Shown here: positions 22,532 to 35,804 of the stretch, piece after piece
How positions within the stretch are numbered: position 1 is the stretch's first letter
How the letters are laid out: each line of letters begins with the position of its first letter
NCBI GenBank assembly: GCA_033296885.1
Contig: MU863924.1
Span: 1-64,000, forward strand
Length of the DNA: 64,000 nt
Reading direction: 5' to 3'
Origin: Triangularia verruculosa
Lineage: Eukaryota; Ascomycota; Sordariomycetes; Sordariales; Podosporaceae
The notes under the pieces: generated by a model
What the model was told of the DNA's origin: nothing
The model's database searches: none
Seen by the model: the letters and a program-made list of their open reading frames with translations, nothing else
Position numbers and translations under genes: made by a program

Positions 22532-25500
22532 AGCACCCACACCAGGCGCAATGCCCGCGTCAGTTCCCGCTTGCCCTGCCAGCCCCTCCCCTGCCGAACA
22601 AGCCACCACCCACCACGGACCGCCGCCTTTGACCTCGAGTGGCTTTGTGAGGTGGGTTGACGAGGCCCTCAACAATCGATTGTGCTCGTATGAGCTTACC
22701 TTAGCTTGCCGTACCCAGCATCTGTATCCCATGGTTGAGCGTGATAGGTAGACAGGAGATAACCTCTCTGGGCAGCAACATCTGATGGAGAGGGAACAAT
22801 AAGGTTCACTCTATCCGGCAGCTGATAATTATGAGGCAGGCAGACACCGACGACGGAACACTACCGCAAACCTACCAGGCACGCCCAATTCAACACGGCA
22901 AGGCCCCCGAGATGGATGTTTGCATGCAGCCCGCCGGGGGTGTGCGACTATCGCCAATACGACAAACAGTTTGCCCAGCGATGAATTATCCTGCTGGCCA
23001 TGAGAACACAAGAGGAATTCCAGACGCGGTGCGAGGGTTGGGTTTCAAAGAGGCACAAGTGTAACATTGTTTCGTTTCCCAGCTTCCTCGTGCGCCCGAC
23101 AAGGATCAGCTTCCATGGGCCATCTCGTTGATGACAGCGGAACGACAAGGACTGCCCTGAAACCCTGACTGGCCCGCCTGGTGTTTTTTTTTTTTTTTTT
23201 TTTCCAACGGCAATTTTCACGCTGTCCACCCACCACTGGACGCGATCGTCGGCGCTGCAACCTTCCCCAGATCTCAGTGGCGCGCATCTGGTCTCTGCGC
23301 CGCAGCCCTAGGCCGCCGGAAAAGCGAAAACAACGGTAGCCACAGTCCGTCACTCCCAGCAGCTCAGACTTGCCTACAGCCAGCTGAGCCATCTACCGAC
23401 TTGTTGAATTGTATGCAGGTACGTAACAGCTCTCTCGTCTTTCTTCTTGATTCCGGTGGGCCGCCTCTGAACAGGGATGCGGTTCCGGGACTGCACGGAC
23501 TGGAAGCCGTGGAATTCTTCCATTTTTATTAGGGGGCCTCCCTGCAAAACCGAAGCCTGAGCTCTCTCTCGTCAGCCCACCCATCCACAGCTCTTTTCCG
23601 CGCACAAAGCTACCAGCGGCTCCCTAGCTCTTTGCCCACGTCATCATTCATCGGTGATCTTGCCCCGCGTCCCAGAAACACCTCACCACGAAGAACCAGA
23701 CTGGTCGTTATCAAGCTCCGAGTGCCATGCCCCTCAGTGTACCAAAAGGTGAGAGACCGACATAGGTACCTTTCCACGTCGGGCTTAGCCCTGGCGGGTG
23801 ACAAAGCTGCAAGACAGATACGCCCATTACGATCACCTGCATCGTCGGATCAACGAATCAGGACCGTCGACGGCACCCGGCGAAGGTCTGCGGTCCATCG
23901 CCCAGGGCTCGGCTTCCACAGCAAGCCCGAGGTCGTATCGAGAGCCGTGCCCCCGCCCGTTTTACGCAAGCCTGCGGCCTGCATGGGTGAGCAGCGCTGC
24001 TGGGAAGAATCATGTCCCGGTTACTGGGCTGGCCAACCTTTACACTAGCGCATCGCTGTCATGCCTACGTAGCCTTACAGAGTCGTCGCCCAGATTTCTG
24101 TGCTCTTATATCCACCTCCGATTGGCATCACATGGCGTTTACTGCGGCCCGATCCAAAGTACTTCAGCCATCTCCCGACCCGAAGTTGATGGTTGTGGTT
24201 GTTGGCTCATCGGCTCCAGAAATTGTTGCCTTCATCGTGTCATTGTCGGGATCACCGGCAGCTGTTTAAAGTCTCTTCGGTAGATGTGCTCCACACTTCG
24301 ACCCTTGGCGAGTCAGTGGAGATACCACCCCACAGCCACCTCTCGTTCTGTTTTTGGGCTTGTTGATGGGGTGTGTTTAGTGCTGTGTGCATCGCCATCT
24401 CAGCTGGGGCTCTTGGTTACAGTCCCATGGGGCTCTTTGACTCCCAGCTTTGCGGTCGTTGCCTTGTGCGAGCAGGTCTGTAGTACGAGACAGTGGTGGC
24501 TGCCCATACACTCAGGATCCCACACGCCCGTGTTTTGGTAAGAATGTATGAAGAGGATCGCGTACATTACCAAGCTTCGAAGCGTTGCAGTCTTCGAAGT
24601 CTTCACAGGTACTTATCATGTTAACCGAACTTTATCTCCGCATCCCACCGCAACACCGTAAGAGCTGTCTATATACCTAAACAGCTGGGTACACATATTA
24701 CTGCTCTAGAAGTTGCTCCCGAATCTCTACTATCTACAAGTATGGATCCCTGTTGAGAAATATACTCCACTTTAGGAGCAATACATCGACAACGGAGCAG
24801 TACACCCACCCGGAGCAACATAACTACGGAGTAAAGCAACGACCAATAGCTGTATCCAAGCCTCGGGAAAATGTATCATAAACCTATAACTAATCGTATA
24901 TAATCCCAAAACAGACCCCTCAAATTCATCAAACGAACACCAGTCAGTCCTCAAGATTCTCGTAACCACACTTGCCCAACTCCAAGTCTGGAACCCTGTC
25001 ACCTAGGTTGATAGCTCCAACCTTATCACTAGCCTCGGATATCAGCTACTAATTCACGGAGTAGTGAACCATGGATGACAGCATGACAGCACTGCCATAT
25101 CTCCCTGACACCGTCGTAGGTGCGGAGAACCAGGCCTGCTCGAAAGCTTAAAACACTACAGTCTCGGACCACCGACGCCGAGATGGAGGAGCAATCAGAA
25201 TGACGTGAACCTCCGCACACTTGGTTAGCTTTCCCCGCAGCATCGGCTCATGAGATAGTGAGGGGCATGGGGCTTGAGGGATCCGGTGCTTAAGTGACGT
25301 GGTTCGCGGAGCTAGCTAGCTGAGCTTGTGGGAACGGTACGTCCGTGGGCTTTGGCTTTTGGTCGAGTTTAGCTTTGTGTAATAGTTGGTGCCGGTCTAA
25401 AGGATGTCCATGTTCGGTCAGCGGTTTGTCATGGATATGGTCACCGAGATGGCTGGTCAGCTTCCTGTTTGCCCGTACCCATGGGAGCATGTCGCCATGC

Positions 25501-27410
25501 CAGAGTTGGGGCAGCTGTGGTAAGTTCAGGGTCGACTAGATTAATTCTTGTCGAACACGAGAAACACTGTCCTTCAGGCTGATGTTCTCCTTGAATCTTC
25601 CAGAACGCTTGTCCGCCCGCCCTCTGTCACCCGGTCTGCTCAAAAGGCCGACGGACAGGGAGAGGAGTGAATCCCGGTTTGACCATCTTCCGATCAGCCT
25701 AGAGGTTTGGACCCAAAGTCCGCCCAATCATGCTTCTGGTCGGTGCCTGAAAGTGGTGAGCTGGGCGGGACGTGACTCCAGGTAAACACCCAGTGTCTTC
25801 AGGTGGCGAAACATGCCGCGAGCTGCATAGGCTTTTATCTGGGCGATTCGGATGCCACCACCACAAGGAAGCCACGAATTCCTCTTTTGGATTTGTTTAA
25901 CGCGGCATTGATGATCAAGACCGAGGGACCAGGTGTCGGGAAGCGGGATTTTCCTTGCTACGTTTGAGACGTCAACACCGAGGACACGCCAGTGATAGCA
26001 TGCCAATTTTGTAGATCATCGGCCCATTGCCGGTCGTCCCGTGCCTGTGAGTTGAGTGTTAGCCGATGGGATTTTCGATTCCACAAGGTAAGAGGTGGTT
26101 GATGTTCCTTAGCCTGGCGGCATAGCAGAGAAGCCACGGGATACAGCCTGTCCGGGATCACCATTGAAGCGTCCCGCCTAGTTTCGTTTATTATGCCAGA
26201 ACTGTGATGTGCCATCTATGAACGCCCAATTCGAGCTTCTTGGTACGGACATCTGGGTGTAGCGGAACGGCAGTCAGAAACTGCCCGGTCACCGTGTTTG
26301 CCAGGGACAGTGGAGACTCTGTCATTCTTGTTCTTGCCAGAGTTATTTGTCTGACATCTTCCGGAGACGGGGGCTGGCAAAGGGACATAACGCAATGTTG
26401 GTTTCTTCTTGGAGAGGTCGAGAGCACCTGGTTTAGAGGCATGTCGAGCGTCGGCGCCGGGGGGGTTATGGAGCTGCCACGTCCAGAACGTGGGTGTCGG
26501 CTTGGTTTCGTATGAACCTTGGCTTCAAGGTGTTACGCGAAATAAGGACTGAAGTGTTCTTCTTTTATGGGCAGAGGCTAGACCCAGCCTCCTGAGGGGA
26601 GTCTGCGACTGCACGTAGTCCGCTGTAACATTGGCTCTCCTAGGTATTGCGAGGTGATTGTTCCTAAAGGGATACCGGTTGAATTTGAAGATCTTCTCTA
26701 GAAACCAGCTAATTTATACCACTCCAATAGTTAGCTAAAGTCCAAATAACCAATCTCCAGCATGATTGACGTACTATCCAAAGTGAGGCTATTCCCAGAT
26801 ATCAAGATGTGGGGTCGGCTCGCTCTTGGCGGTCAAGTCGCAGGGTGGGATTGTCCGATTAACCTAGGCTGCTTTCGGACTAAGTGCCAAGAACTGTTTC
26901 TATTTTCCTGGCCCCTCGCGCGTGGCTGATGGCTTTGAGGCTGACAAAACACTTCCTCAAAATTCGAAAGAGGATTGAACGCCGTTGATCGTTCTGACAA
27001 AGCGACTGGGAGCCCAGAGGATTTTGTATCATCAGATATCCTCGCTGTTCACAGTACTGTATCCTGGCCTTCAACTAGACCATGAGTTCATGAACCAAAG
27101 GTGACGGGCAGCAGCAACGGTTCATCTGTTCTCGTCTGCTTAGTCATGTCGATGTGGGTTCTTCTGCCCCTCCATAGCACCTGGCTGCTGGGTTTGGAGC
27201 TGTCGTAGGCCTGAAGAAGCCTGAAGCGAACATAGGAGACGTCAACCGCTTCTACCACATCGCCCCCCTCCGACCACAGGCAACTGTGCGTGCGACAGCG
27301 TCTTCTTTGGTATATACCCCGAAACAACCCAGCCTAGATCTTCCGTTTATTCCGGTTTTGTCTCCTCCTGTTCCATCTTTCGGCTTGACACTCAGTGGCG
27401 TTCTGGTTAG
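22532..27410. other. Gene-poor stretch, no intact gene
   Basis: A few protein-like patches. At 25408-25521 on the plus strand a short ATG-started frame ends in a GTAAGT donor; I could not find a matching downstream exon. 20 consecutive T at 23184-23203 are listed separately. Confidence 0.45.
23184..23203. repeat. Poly-T run
   Basis: Twenty consecutive T. It could be the poly-A end of a reverse-transcribed insert on the minus strand, but no flanking element or target-site duplication is evident. Confidence 0.85.
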
Positions 27411-28213
27411 CTTTGGAAGACCAACGATCTCCACAGCGGTCTCTCTCTGCCCAAGAGCAACCGTGTTTCCAACGGCGTTTCTCCTAGCGCACCATCTCTT
27501 CAGTTTGCTGTCTTTCTAGATACCCGGCGTCTCGACCATCTCCTCGACGAAAATTCCTATATTCCGTTCCATCAACGATCTCAGGGGTCTCTTGTGGTTA
27601 TAGAATCCAGTCCGTTGGCTTGGATACCAAACCCTGTTCTACCCAGACCTGTCCCTAAAGAACGGTCTCGCATCCTATATCTTGGCCTTCTGGTAGACTT
27701 TGACAATTCGAAGTCCCTTTGGGCATCACTTGGGACGTTTAAGACGTACTGTCGCCTATCTTCACACTGATTTCCTAGTGCTGGAACCGATTGCTCAGGA
27801 GTGGGTGGTCCCTCAGCCTCGAGATATCCTTGTCCACAGTCCTGCTTGTCTGGATACTGTGAGCAACTCGGCCGCGAGTTGGGGTCGATCTTTAAATTGT
27901 CTTGGAATCAAGACGTTGGCTCGGGTTACGGTTTCGAGGTTTCCGCGTGTGGGACTTTCTGGTGATTGTGCCGGCGGGCTCACAACTTCTATTCGACCGG
28001 GAGAGCTGCCAGGAAATCCGACGGCGAAGGTCAGCTATTGGGCATTGGATAAATGTGAATGACTGTCTGGAAATCGACATAGAAACTTACCCTTCACCCT
28101 TGCCTCGATACCTGAGATTTGAGACGGCTGTGTCGTGGTATAGCCGTTTGGGATATCTCGGGGTTCTAGATCTCGTCGATATCGTCAGGTCCAAGGTGGA
28201 GGCAAAGTACTAG
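27411..28213 (+). pseudogene. Decayed gene upstream of ECM29, unknown family
   Basis: 27411-27767 is open for 119 codons, without an ATG at its beginning, and looks protein-like (a hydrophobic ILYLGLLVDF segment). It ends at a TGA at 27768-27770. Protein-like sequence continues in another frame at about 27760-27860 and in a third frame at 27940-28213, which ends in a TAG. The shifts do not coincide with good intron borders, so I read it as a gene broken by small indels. I do not recognise the family. Confidence 0.35.
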
Positions 28214-28852
28214 TGGAGCAGAACCGTCTCCTGGAGCACAGTAGAGCAGACTGGAGCGAAGAGCCTCGCCCAAACGAGGGCCAATCAGCCTTCCATTGTC
28301 GAGAACCTACACATATCTGGGCTAAACAGAGCCTGCTTTGTTGACATAGCTACCCGAGGCTGCCACATCAGGCCTTCACAATAGCTAGCTCCTGCCCACA
28401 CTAGTCTACAACTAGGCTTGCTTTACCTACCCGTCACCTCGATACTTACCTATCCTCCTCGCCTTTCGATCTTCTTTTCCGCAAGGGCCTCGCCATCGCC
28501 ATCAATTTACCGCGCTGCCATCATCCAGAGCCGTCGTTGAATGCCACCAATCATCTCAGGTCAACCTGCTTCATCGTTTACTTGCTTTCATTAATCGCCA
28601 TCGCGTCCTGCTGAAGGGCAACGTTCCTCGAGCGATCCAAGAGTGGCCTCTTGAGGTCAGCAAAAGGTCCCTGCTATTGGGAAGAGACCTTTTACGCCGT
28701 CAGGTACGTCTCTGGGCCATCGAGAACGGGTCTGAATACTTCAGAATTGTACTCTAACGAGCTCAAACAGGCCTGTTACAAGTCTAGCAAGGTCTGAAAC
28801 CTCCAGGACGTGACATTCTCTGCCACAGTCGATTCCACAGACCTCTCGCAAT
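28214..28852 (+). promoter_or_regulatory. Promoter and leader of ECM29
   Basis: Pyrimidine-rich C/T stretches at 28400-28560, a common feature of fungal leaders. A possible leader intron runs from GTACGTCTC at 28704 to an AACAG acceptor near 28770. No TATA box was recognised. Confidence 0.4.
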
Positions 28853-31800
28853 ATGGCTTCGCCTACAGAGGAAGAGAAAAAGGACATTTCTTTGCTCGAC
28901 GGCGCCGAGTGGACGATCCTCTCTGCTTCTTCGGATGAGAAGAAGCTCCAAGAGAAACTGCGCGTCTATCTCTGCCCGCTACTGCTTAAAGCTGGAAGCC
29001 CCCATCTCCGTGTCCGCAACAAGGTCATCTCGATATGCGGAAACATTAACAAGCTCATCCAGTCCCCAACGTAAGTTATACCCTGAACGCGCTTCCTCTG
29101 TGATCAAGTGATCAAGGCTGGGGCCGGATGGAAAGGCGGCGGCTGGGACATGTCAAAACCGTATAGACATGACCGCACAGTCTCAGCCTCCTGTGTCCCA
29201 GCCTCTCTCTCTTGTGTTTCTACAGTCTCCAGTGGCAGCCCGGCTAACAGCTTGGTAGAATCGTGCTCCCAGTTGCTTCTCTGCTCGATCAGTTCAAGCA
29301 GACCGAGTCTCCCTTGATCAAGCACTTTGACTTGATCTATATACAACACAGCATTGCGAGACTTGAACGCCACGAGCAGCAGCAGCTGTTGCCAAAGGCG
29401 CTTAAAGATATCAGAAATGGATCAGCAGCGTCGCTGAGCCAGATCTTCAACGTTGTTCTTCGATTGCTCCCCACGATCAGGATTCCTTCCAGGGGAAGCC
29501 AGGAAGATGCTGGCTTCCGAGAGGCCATGGGGTTGTCACACCTTGAAGATGCCAAATACTTCGCTGAGTGGCTCGGCAAACTCTTGCTATTGCCCGCCAA
29601 CGCCTCAACTGAGAAACCAGCTCCAGGTCTGACAGAAGCTGACATTAGCTTCCTCACATTATCTGGGAAGAAAGAGACTTGGGACCCTTCTGCTGGAGGT
29701 CTTAACTTGCCAGAGACCCGTATTTTTGCCGCCAGCTTCCTGGCCAGCGGTGCTTTTACTGACGAGGAGCGATTTATTCCTGCTCTCTACGCCGCGGCCA
29801 GCACAGACTACCGCATCTCAGGAGTAGGAGAGGACTTGCTGAAGAGAACCTCTGTCTCATTGGAGGACAAGTCTCTTGTCCGAAAGCTTTATGATGCTCA
29901 CTCAAGGTTACAGCCGCCATACCGCATCCGAATTCTCAGCATGCTCAGCAAGTCAGAGATTGCGACAACCTTCACAGACGAGGTTCTTGCTGTCTTCAAG
30001 CGGAACGTGGAGCCAAAGAGCCAAAATGTTCCTCAGGATGCCATAGTCATGGACATTGATCGGCGTCCCACCGGACCAAAGCCGTCGGGCCTAGAGCAGA
30101 CAAAGCTTCACCGAGCTCTATTTGAGTTCATCAACTGGGTAGCACGCATTGGCCCCAGCAAGACAGACTTCAATAAGATTGGAGTCAACCTCATCCACAT
30201 GCTCAGGGAGTTTGTTCATTCTCAAGGCTGGCCTAAGCCCCTTCGTCAGTCAGCCGACGACAACGTGCTGCGTTCCCGAGCGTACGAAACAATTGGCATC
30301 CTGGCAAAGGGTACAACCATGGATGACCACGACCGCTTGGGTCTTGCTGCCTGGCTTTTCCGCTCACTCTCAGAGGATCCCACGCCAGACGTGGTTGTCA
30401 ACATTGACAGTGCGCTGTCCAGCGTCGCCACTCTGTTCAAGCCCCCACACGACTTCAGAGTCAACGTCGAGCTCCAGTCGATTCTGGTCTCCTACATGTT
30501 ACTGGAAGATGAGGCGGATGAGGACCTAGTCCGCAGCACTAGGCACGCTGTTACCAAATGGGCCAACAACTGTCTGCCTTTCTCCGATGTTCAAGCACGG
30601 TGGATCGATATTGTCGCTGTTGCCGGCCGAATGGATGAGAGGAACGACGTGGTGGAAGAAGGGCACAAGGGGTTGGATCCGTGGACATATCACGCGAACG
30701 ACGATGAGGACGAGTCAAAGGACCTCCCTGATTGGCAAGAGATGGTGGATCTGTTTTTTAAGGCAAGCCGTGCACCTATCAAGTCAAAAGTTGAGGGAGG
30801 CATGGAGATCGACGTCCATCCCCTTTTCAAGAACTATACCGGCGACATGATCCAGGCTTTCCCCATCGCCCTCGACTACTGCAGGAAGATCATCTTCCTC
30901 ACCGCTCTGGTCGACACCTTCCCTTTCGACGCTGGATGGCAACAGAGACTGGAGGCTTTGGCCCAGTCTGATCTCGAAAGCCGCAAGGCTATCCGGAACT
31001 ACCTCGCGCAGTTCACCTACGAGGAGCAGCCTTTCGGCATCTTGCTCTCTGCCGCCTTTGAGGGCATGGGGAGACAAGATGCTCCCAAGATTGTCGAGTC
31101 CTGCGCCCGTTCGTTTGTCGACCTGGCCTCGTTCGCGCCCAAGGCTGTCTTGGGATTTCTCGCCTCGCGCTCCGAGGAGCTTCTGCCTCTCGTCAAGTCC
31201 AACCGGAAGGAGTTGCGTGTGCTGGGGTCAAAGGCCCTTGGAATTCTCGCCGCTCACCCGGCAAACTCGTCCCAGTCGCTCGCGAGTGTGACGGAGAAGC
31301 TGGTGGGAATCACCAAGGGTCTGCAGACGGCGGTGGGGGCGGAGTTGAACGCGGTGGAGGGCGCGTTTCTTGCGCTGGCGCACCTGGCCTCGCGGCTGGT
31401 GTACTACGCCAACACTCGCTCTGTCGACCGTGCGCGTAAGGTGGCGGCCGTGTTCCCCTCACTGGCGGATGTGGCTCAAGCCACATCGGTTGTCTCGACC
31501 CAAGAGACGTTGTTCGACGCGTGGGCCCAGCTGTGGACGGCTGGACTGGGTGGTCATGACCAGGGCGACCTGGTCATCAAAGCTTTCGTCGACCCCCTGG
31601 TTGTCTTTGCAAAAAAGGGCAACGAAAAGGCCATTGCTGCCCTGGGAAGGCTGGCTTTGTCTCTTCCGTCCGACGACATCTGGGATGGAACCCTTGAGAA
31701 GATCCTCGCGCAGCTCTACGCGCTGTACGAGCTGAAGCAAGTGGAGGTGCACTTCGCGGTGGGCGAGGCGATCGCTGCTGCTGTCGCGTGCTGGGATGCC

Positions 31801-34638
31801 GAGGTGGTCCAGCTCACGGTTGACGTAGAGTCAGTCAGCCGTGGGTACTGGGCGCCAAAGCGGACCGCGCAGCTGACGGCTGTCTTGGAGAAACTGCTTG
31901 CGGACTGCAAGACCACCAAGCCGTCGCTGCTGAAGGCGTCTGGGATCTGGCTCTTTTGCCTGATCCAACGGTGTTCGCACCTGGAGGAGGTGCAGTCGCG
32001 CTTGCGGCTGTGCCAGGTCGCGTTCATGCGCCTGCTCAGCGCCAGGGACGAGCTGGTGCAGGAGACGGCCTCGCGGGGTCTGGCTTTGGTGTACGAGAAG
32101 GGAGATGCCGGGCTGAAGAGCGATCTGACGAAGGATCTGGTGGCATCCTTCACCGGATCTGGGCCTCAGATCAAGGTGGAAGAAGAGACTGAGCTGTTCG
32201 ACGCCGGCGCCCTGCCAACAGGTGATGGCAAGTCCATCACCTCCTACAAGGACATTGTGAGCCTCGCCAACGAGGTTGGAGATCCCAGCCTTGTCTACAA
32301 GTTCATGTCCTTGGCAACCAACGCTGCAACCTGGTCCACGAGATCCGCCTTTGGCCGGTTCGGCCTCAGCAACATTCTTTCGGACTCGGAGGTCGACCCG
32401 AAGCTCTATCCTAAGCTGTACCGGTACCGATTCGACCCCAACACCAACGTCCAGCGTTCGATGAATGACATCTGGAAGGCACTCGTCAAGGATTCCAACG
32501 CTGTTTTGGAGGCCCAGTTTGACAACATCATGAACGACCTCCTGAAGAGCATTCTTGGCAGGGAGTGGCGTGTTCGCGAGGCAAGCTGTAGCGCCATTTC
32601 GGAGCTTATTTCTGGTCGGCCCTTCCCCAAGTACGAAAAGTACTACAAGGACATCTGGGCAGCGGCGGTCAAGGTGGCCGATGACGTGAAGGCGACTGTC
32701 CGCAATGCAGCTGGGAAGCTCTGCATGGCTCTCTCAACAACACTGGTTCGCCAGCTCGAGGATTCCGGTTCTTCTGCCACGGCCAAGAGCATGATGGATG
32801 AAGCCTTGCCTTTCCTGCTCTCGGACAAGGGCATTGAGAGCTCAGCCGAAGAAGTCAAGTATTTCTGTGTCGGCACGGTCCTGAAGATCGCCAAGAGGGG
32901 CGGTACCTCACTCAAACCTTACATCCCGACCATGGTGTCCCATCTTCTCGGTCTCTTGAGCACAATCGAGCCGGAGGCTATCAACTATTACTACCAGCGT
33001 GTTGGTGAAGCAAACCGAGACAAACTTGATAAGCTCCGTGCCAATGCAGTTTCACAGGGCCCTATGGGCGAGGCTATTGAAGACTGCCTTCGCAATGTGG
33101 ATGCCGAAGTGATGGAGGAGCTCGTGCCCAAAATATCCGAGACTATTAAGACGGCCATCGGCATGCCAACCAAGATTGGTTGTGGCCGTGCCATCTGGAC
33201 ATTGTCTACCAAGCATGGCATCAACTTCGAGAAGCATGCCCCGACATTCCTGAATCTCATGGAGAAGCACGCCCTGGATCGCAACGATGTAGTCAGTCAG
33301 GGATATGCTCGTGCCACCGCCTACCTTCTCCGCGTTGCTCCCGACGCAGCCAAACAGAGCTTCATTGAGAAATTTATCAACCTCTACCTCGAGTCAGACA
33401 CCGAGACTCGCCGACAGAAGGTCGCTGATGTTGTCCTGGCTTTGTCCAAGATCTCGCCTGATCACTTCAATGCTTTGGAGACCCTGCTAATTCCATTCAG
33501 CTTTCTTGGCAAGCATGATACGGATGAGTACACACAAAAGGCGTTCAAAGAAGTCTGGGACACACATGCTGGTACGCATCTTACCGTGACCAAATATCTC
33601 AAGGAGATCGTCGCGCTGGCCGAGAAGACTCTGTCAACCGCGCAATGGGCACTCAAGCATGGAGGAGCCCTCACGGTTGCCGATGCTGCCGAGTCCGTCG
33701 GGGGTGCCACCACTCTCACCCACCACACCAATGTCGAGCACCTCAAGACGCTCTGGCCAGTGTACGACAGGGCTCTGGTCCTCAAGACCTTCCCCGGCAA
33801 AGAGAAGCTCCTCGACCCGTTCCCGAAGTTTGTTGAGCTTAGTAAGGACCTACTGGAGATGGATGCCAGTTTGGCCGCAGCTTACAAAAAGGTTGCGGTC
33901 CGAGAGGCCAAGCGCAATAATGACGCTTATCGCCCCCACGCCTTCGAGTGTTTGTGGCGTGTTGCTGCCGCTTGGGATGGGTTCGGCGACATGCTTCCCG
34001 ACATCAAGAACATCGTCGCGCCTTACCTCGAGATCGAAGAGGAGGGGAAGGATGGCGACGCTATGGACGTCGATACCCCCGCTTCCAACTCCAAGAGCAG
34101 TCGCGGACTGGATCTCAAGACGGTCACCAAGTGGAAGGCTCTGGAGGCTCTCACCAAGGGATACAACCGTTCACACATGAAGAAGGAGCCAGTTCAAACC
34201 CTGAAGGAGGTCATCACCGCTGTGGAGTCGACCGATCCGAAGTTCAAGCCTGCCGAGGTGTTCACGACCAAGCCGTACATCACCCGACCCGAGTTCGACG
34301 TCATCCGCAAGACCTATTGGTACGAATGCGCCAAAGATTTGCTGGAGGCAGCTACCATTGCAGGTACGGGCGACAATGACTCCGCCCCGATGGTTGGATG
34401 GTTTCTTTCTACGCTTGATCTGGACGCGGAAGATAGCGGGTTGGAGTCGCAGCGAGTCGCAAGAGCCAAAACGGTCAAGAGCGCCATCCAGCTCGGCAAG
34501 TCCACCGTCGATGGTGCGGTGTTCAAGGCCACGGATCTCGGGAAGGAGATCGAGGGGTTAGTGACGGGCGCCATTGAGAAGGAGAGATCGCTGGATGTGC
34601 AGAAGGAGTGGAGGGAATGCCTGAAGTTGCTTGCTTAA
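28853..34638 (+). CDS. ECM29: Proteasome adaptor/chaperone Ecm29
   Basis: Two exons, 28853-29070 and 29259-34638, give 1865 residues, in the usual 1800-1900 range of the family. The intron has a GTAAGT donor, a GCTAAC branch site and a TAG acceptor, and joins QSPT to IVLPVASLLDQF. The protein is built almost entirely of HEAT-type helical repeats, seen as recurring amphipathic helix pairs (for example VREASCSAISELISG near residue 1180). Ecm29 binds both the 20S core and the 19S cap of the 26S proteasome, stabilises or inhibits aberrant holoenzymes, and links proteasomes to membranes and motors. Short acidic DE/K-rich insertions occur near residues 345 and 1665. It lies about 1.2 kb upstream of a UBX-domain gene on the same strand; both work in ubiquitin-dependent turnover, but nothing shows shared regulation. 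Assignment rests on overall sequence resemblance and length. Confidence 0.92.
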
Positions 34639-35804
34639 GGGGTCTCCATCCGGGCCGAGAGGAGGTCTATTCGGGTCCGAGGAGTCATGGGTCTCGATGT
34701 AGCCGGCTGGAGAGGCTCTTGCTTGGAATGGGCGGAGACATTGTCACTTGCTTTCAGGTGGTGGCAAAGGGGGGCGCATGAGCTGAAGGCCAATACCGCT
34801 TAGCTACCTACCTGGGAAGGAGGCATACTGGCAGCACAGTGCTTGGGACAGGGTGACGGGAGACAGGAAACAGGCATCTTTGGCAGTATGTCGAGGCGTG
34901 GATATGTGTTTCAGGATGTACCAGATATATACTTGGCTAGATTATAGAGACAGCACGAATTTGCTTAAATTAAGGTACAAATGCCCCCCCCCCCCATCAT
35001 GATGTGAATGAAGTGTGTGTGTGTGTGTGGGGGGTTTGGTTGCCTCAGACCGGAAGACCCTAACCCTGATGAGGTGCCAAGGAATCGGGAGCACACGGGT
35101 TTCGCCGTCGATCTTGCGTCACAGGTCCAGGTCCCCTCCAAGCAAGCATCACACCAAACTCCCGAAGCTCTCGACAGGCACCGAGTAGAGATACGCGTTC
35201 GCGCAGCAACAAAAGCTTTATCTTATCTCCAACTCGGAGTGGAAGGTACCATTTTCCTCTGTCCCTCCCACCTACCCGCGACCAGAGAGCGCAGCCGAAG
35301 CACCTCGAAGGAGCAACCGGGGCGAGAACTGGAAATTCAACTTCTCGATCCCAACTTCCATCTTTACTTTTGCGCCTCACAAACGACCCGTTTCCACTAC
35401 CCTTCCCGAGCCCCACCGACTTGTGCTAAACATTCTTTTGTTTTTCTGCAGCTGCGCCCAACCCTCTCTGACAAACCAACTGACCAGCATTGGGCTCTCT
35501 CCTCTGCCTGACCGTACCTTCTCTAACAACCGCCACTGCCACTGGCTTTCGAGGTCGACGACTCCTCCCTCCCGCCGCCTGCTCCTTCACAGCGCACGCC
35601 AAACTCTCGTCCCGCCAGCCACCTGTCTGCTCGACGCAAACTTTCCCACCGACAGCCTGCGAGTCTCGTCTCCCCAAAACAAGAGCACACAAAAATCTAC
35701 AGCCTGGAAACATTCTTCTCCCAAACATCACTCTTCAACTTACTTTCCACATATCTTGAGACATCACACTTCTACCCCATATCACATCGCAACAACCAGC
35801 GACC
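34639..35804 (+). promoter_or_regulatory. ECM29 trailer and UBX-gene promoter/leader
   Basis: Includes a run of 12 C at 34984-34995, a TG dinucleotide run at about 35012-35029 and a double telobox word (separate entry). From about 35260 a C/T-rich leader leads to the UBX start codon, with a TTCTGCAG acceptor-like word near 35450 that could end a leader intron. Confidence 0.4.
35058..35067 (-). promoter_or_regulatory. Double telobox word CCCTAACCCT
   Basis: Two telomere-type units in the promoter region of the UBX gene, about 740 bp before its start codon. Tbf1/Taz1-type binding is a family-level expectation only. Confidence 0.35.

Noticed and set aside
23184..23203. Poly-A tail of a retrotransposon (minus strand)
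   Set aside because: No element coding, terminal repeat or target-site duplication recognised beside it.
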